The notes beneath the pieces are model-generated. The model did not search any database and was not told the DNA's origin. It worked only from the letters and a program-made list of their open reading frames with translations. From JAMHZE01 sp964424715 (GTDB lineage Bacteria > Pseudomonadota > Alphaproteobacteria > Rickettsiales > UBA8987): DNA of 8,065 bases. The stretch is from NCBI GenBank assembly GCA_964424715.1, contig CAYRJW010000069.1, positions 1 to 8,065 on the forward strand, read 5' to 3'. Position numbers and translations under genes: made by a program. Below are positions 6,302 to 8,065 of the stretch, one piece after another (within the stretch, counting starts at the first letter, position 1; the number at the start of each line of letters is the position of its first letter).

Positions 6302-7270
6302 ATGTCCCTAACAAAAGCAGATCGTATCTTTAAACCATTCGCATATCCGTGGGCCTATGAAGCTTGGCTTACCCAGCAGCGCATCCACTGGCTACCTGAA
6401 GAAGTACCGATGGGCGATGATGTGAAGGACTGGAAAAATAATCTTTCCCCCGAGGAAAAACAGCTTCTCACCCAGATATTCCGCTTCTTTACGCAGGCCG
6501 ATATTGAAGTGAATAACTGCTACATGAAACATTATTCCCAAGTGTTCGGCCCTGTTGAAGTCACCATGATGCTATCCGCGTTTTCAAACATTGAAACCGT
6601 TCACATCGCCGCCTATTCGCACCTGCTGGATACGATCGGTATGCCGGAAGTCGAATACTCCGCCTTCCTGAAATACAAGGAAATGAAAGATAAATATGAT
6701 TATATGCAGGTATTCAATATGGATACTAATATTGATATAGCCACCACACTCGCTGCATTCGGCGCGTTCACCGAAGGTTTACAGCTATTCGCATCCTTCG
6801 CGATATTAATGAACTTCCCGCGCTTCGGCAAAATGAAAGGCATGGGCCAGATCGTAACATGGTCGGTACGCGATGAATCACTTCACACTAATTCCATCGT
6901 CCGCCTGTTCCACACTTTCGTCAAGGAAAACCCTGATATCGATCGCGCAGAACTCAATAAAAGGCTCTATACTGTATGCGATACTATAATTATTCATGAA
7001 GATGCCTTCATTGATCTCGCCTTTAATATTGAGGGCTCGATACAGGGCTTAACTTCAAAAGAAATAAAAGATTATATCCGCTACATCGCCGACAGAAGAC
7101 TGATGCAGCTTGATCTGCAACCAATGTATAACACCGGCAAAAACCCGCTACCATGGATGGATGAGATCCTGAACGGTGTAGAACACGCCAACTTCTTCGA
7201 GAACCGCGTCACCGAATACACCAAAGCTGCTACTAAGGGCACCTGGGACGAGGCGTTTGAGGCGTTCTAG
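6302..7270 (+). CDS. nrdB: Class I ribonucleoside-diphosphate reductase, small (beta) subunit NrdB
   Basis: NrdB is the ferritin-like subunit that stores the radical for NrdA. All six dimetal ligands can be placed by spacing against E. coli NrdB: D67, E98, H101, E158, E192 and H195. The radical tyrosine is present as Y105 (HIAAY, four residues after H101), so this is not the tyrosine-less Chlamydia-type class Ic. The first ligand is Asp, also as in class Ia. At 322 residues it has the usual length and no fused ATP cone. The C-terminus WDEAFEAF is the likely NrdA-docking tail. The start has only a weak AGG (6293-6295) six bases upstream, and the gene lies 13 bases after the glycosyltransferase stop. 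No NrdR box is seen immediately upstream. Repeat copy 2 begins three bases after its stop. Confidence 0.96.
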   Translation: MSLTKADRIFKPFAYPWAYEAWLTQQRIHWLPEEVPMGDDVKDWKNNLSPEEKQLLTQIFRFFTQADIEVNNCYMKHYSQVFGPVEVTMMLSAFSNIETVHIAAYSHLLDTIGMPEVEYSAFLKYKEMKDKYDYMQVFNMDTNIDIATTLAAFGAFTEGLQLFASFAILMNFPRFGKMKGMGQIVTWSVRDESLHTNSIVRLFHTFVKENPDIDRAELNKRLYTVCDTIIIHEDAFIDLAFNIEGSIQGLTSKEIKDYIRYIADRRLMQLDLQPMYNTGKNPLPWMDEILNGVEHANFFENRVTEYTKAATKGTWDEAFEAF

Positions 7271-7272
7271 TA

Positions 7273-7356
7273 TTAATTAAAATTTTCAATTTTAATTAGG
7301 TGATTGAGACAAAATATTTCAGGGAACGGCCCTGAAATATTTAGCCGCTGCCGCTT
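7273..7356 (+). repeat. Two-hairpin intergenic repeat, copy 2
   Basis: This 84-nt direct repeat of the element at 5106-5192 starts right after the nrdB stop. Hairpin 1 has 11-bp arms (7274-7284 and 7288-7298) with loop TTC. ATTGAGAC is at 7303-7310. Hairpin 2 has 13-bp arms (7312-7324 and 7330-7342) with the same AACGG loop, then TAGCCGCTGCCGCTT and a T-rich stretch. In hairpin 2 the pairs 7315-7339 and 7316-7338 are T-A and A-T, where copy 1 has A-T and T-A, so pairing is kept. Lying at the 3' end of nrdB, it may act as its terminator or mRNA-end stabiliser; no better terminator is visible there. Confidence 0.88.
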
Positions 7357-7396
7357 TTTGTTTGTTTTTAAAAAGTAAAACACCCCCACCCCAACA

Positions 7397-7446
7397 GTGT
7401 CATCCTCGAAAATTTTTCAGGATTCCCGCATTCGCAGGAATGACAC
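7397..7446. repeat. Short palindromic intergenic repeat (REP-like), probably one copy of a dispersed family
   Basis: GTGTCATCCT (7397-7406) pairs with AGGAATGACAC (7436-7446) apart from one bulged A. Inside the right part, ATTCCCGC (7422-7429) pairs with GCAGGAAT (7434-7441) with one mismatch around loop ATTC. Read on the minus strand it begins TGTCATTCCTGCGAATGCGG. Sequences of this TCATTCC-GCG-GC-GGAAT type are common dispersed intergenic repeats in several proteobacterial groups; that this is one is inferred from resemblance. It lies between the convergent ends of nrdB and the ferredoxin gene and could serve as a bidirectional terminator. Confidence 0.6.
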
Positions 7447-7469
7447 AGAGAGGAATGGTAGAATAAATA

Positions 7470-7796
7470 TTACTCTTCACAATCAGGTGTAAGTATCACT
7501 TCCACTCCATCCAACTCCTCAGTCAAAAGAACCTGACATGCAAGCCTGCTGTTGGGTTGTAAATGATATGAGTCGGAAAGAAGTTGTTTTTCCTCATCCT
7601 GCGCGGGCGGGATCTTAGATATCCATTTTTCGTCTATATATATATGGCAGGTGGCGCATGTGCAGCAGCCGTTACATTCTGCCTTTATGGGAATATCATT
7701 ATCTCGGATGACCTCCATCAGACGATAGCCTTCCGGGCCTTCCACTTCACGGGTTATACCGTTCAAGCCGGTTACTTTTATTTTGTAGATGTTCAT
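7470..7796 (-). CDS. [2Fe-2S] ferredoxin, adrenodoxin/ISC type
   Basis: A 108-residue soluble electron carrier. The cluster ligands are C41, C47 and C50 (C-x5-C-x2-C, in ECNGCCTCATCH) and C87 (RLACQV), with 36 residues between the third and fourth. This is the spacing of vertebrate-type ferredoxins such as adrenodoxin and E. coli IscFdx, not the C-x4-C-x2-C of plant-type ferredoxins such as YfaE. C44 and C45 are two additional cysteines in the cluster loop. Length matches IscFdx (~111 aa). Likely roles are electron supply for Fe-S cluster assembly or an oxygenase; support of NrdB cofactor renewal is possible because nrdB is its neighbour, but the genes are convergent. No isc genes are visible. 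The start ATG (7794-7796) has no clear Shine-Dalgarno. Confidence 0.92.
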   Translation of the reverse strand: MNIYKIKVTGLNGITREVEGPEGYRLMEVIRDNDIPIKAECNGCCTCATCHIYIDEKWISKIPPAQDEEKQLLSDSYHLQPNSRLACQVLLTEELDGVEVILTPDCEE

Positions 7797-7864
7797 AGTA
7801 ATAAAGATATTAAACTAAGACAGTAAATACTATAAAAAAATAAAATATACGCAGAGGGATTGAT

Positions 7865-7884
7865 AAAAGGCCTGCTTGCCTTTT
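7865..7884. terminator. Hairpin with T tract, possible terminator
   Basis: AAAAGGC (7865-7871) and GCCTTTT (7878-7884) form seven perfect pairs around a six-base loop. Because the arm is symmetric (A-rich left, T-rich right), it has terminator shape in both directions. On the minus strand it lies downstream of the tRNA and upstream of the ferredoxin start, where it would protect the ferredoxin gene from read-through. The G+C core is only three pairs, so strength is doubtful. Confidence 0.45.
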
Positions 7885-7892
7885 GTCCTTCC

Positions 7893-7940
7893 GGGCGACT
7901 CGCTTTGCTCCGTCGTCCAATTTTTCCTGCTGAAAAATTG
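7893..7940. repeat. GC-richer inverted-repeat cluster in the ferredoxin-tRNA spacer
   Basis: Two adjacent structures stand out. GGGCGAC (7893-7899) can pair with GTCGTCC (7912-7918), with one G-T wobble, around TCGCTTTGCTCC. CAATTTTTC (7918-7926) pairs perfectly over nine bases with GAAAAATTG (7932-7940) around CTGCT. They share base 7918, so the two folds compete at one position. A frame crossing them on the minus strand (7810-8040) runs into the tRNA and is not protein-like, so this is non-coding. It may be a dispersed repeat or structured RNA; no second copy is in the window. Confidence 0.45.
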
Positions 7941-7976
7941 TCGAACCCGGTGGGTTATTCAGCTCTTCCACTTCTA

Positions 7977-8015
7977 CCAATAATAACCGGGCTGAAAGAG
8001 CCCCTTTATTATTGG
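7977..8015 (-). terminator. Long hairpin fused to the tRNA-Pro 3' end, probable tRNA terminator
   Basis: On the plus strand, CCAATAATAA (7977-7986) pairs with TTATTATTGG (8006-8015), ten perfect pairs. After a two-base mismatch, GGGCT (7989-7993) pairs with AGCCC (7999-8003) around loop GAAAG. On the minus strand, the direction of the tRNA, the GC stem is followed by TTATTATT, consistent with intrinsic termination. The outer stem includes the encoded CCA tail of the tRNA (8013-8015). Confidence 0.6.
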
Positions 8016-8065
8016 TCGGAGCGGAGGGATTCGAACCCACGACCCTCTGGACCCAAACCAGATGC
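8013..8065 (-). tRNA. tRNA-Pro(UGG), 3' part; 5' end beyond the window
   Basis: Read on the minus strand, the visible part runs from about tRNA position 24 to the CCA end. The anticodon stem TCTGG/CCAGA encloses loop TTTGGGT with T33, anticodon TGG (plus-strand 8053-8055) and G37, all typical of tRNA-Pro reading CCN codons. The variable region is GGGTC. The T arm has the standard TTCGAAT loop, with a U-U mismatch at the second pair (50-64) of an otherwise G-C stem. The 3' acceptor strand is CGCTCCG, the discriminator A, and CCA is encoded. The D arm and 5' acceptor strand are missing because the window ends. Confidence 0.93.

Noticed and set aside
7810..8040. Minus-strand 76-residue open frame containing GSNPSAP
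   Set aside because: It runs out of the tRNA-Pro gene (that peptide is the usual translation of a tRNA T arm) and through the hairpin spacer. It is an artefact of non-coding sequence.
8013..8065. tRNA-Pro as an integration site of a mobile island
   Set aside because: There is no integrase, no repeated tRNA 3' end and no foreign-looking genes in the window.

Overview
The window looks like a piece of an alphaproteobacterial chromosome of moderate to low G+C. That placement is an inference from remembered family resemblance: a short class I ribonucleotide reductase (RNR) large chain, the NrdB sequence style, a roughly 300-residue type II MurB and an adrenodoxin-type ferredoxin. The order within the class is not certain. 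I see no phage, plasmid, transposase or CRISPR genes.

Layout. (1) Positions 1-2617 hold a tightly packed plus-strand unit. It contains the 3' half of pilT (cut by the window edge), pilU three bases later, and murB overlapping the pilU stop by one base. It joins twitching-pilus retraction to peptidoglycan precursor synthesis. (2) Positions 2618-3008 are an AT-rich control region for nrdA. It contains two sequences that match the NrdR-box consensus, 41 bp apart. (3) nrdA (3009-4904) encodes a 631-residue RNR large subunit without an N-terminal ATP cone. (4) A 29-codon gene that is more than half lysine follows at 4942-5031, with the best Shine-Dalgarno in the window, a perfect 22-bp palindrome and a strong intrinsic terminator. 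(5) A two-hairpin repeat (copy 1, 5106-5192) is followed by a CgeB-like glycosyltransferase gene (5251-6288) and nrdB (6302-7270). A second copy of the repeat (7273-7356) lies directly after nrdB. (6) A short palindromic repeat (7397-7446) separates nrdB from a convergent minus-strand ferredoxin gene (7470-7796). (7) A hairpin-rich spacer leads to the 3' part of a minus-strand tRNA-Pro(UGG) at the right edge.

How the genes relate. NrdA and NrdB form the aerobic RNR that makes deoxynucleotides. Their genes are split by about 1.4 kb, with a terminator between them, so nrdB probably depends on a promoter nearer the glycosyltransferase. The visible NrdR boxes serve only nrdA. A [2Fe-2S] ferredoxin could feed electrons to NrdB cofactor repair, but it lies on the other strand and may simply be the iron-sulfur-assembly ferredoxin.

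The most unusual items are the pair of ~85-nt direct repeats, whose second stem differs at two positions with both changes compensated on the opposite arm, and the tiny lysine-rich gene with its own strong translation and termination signals.
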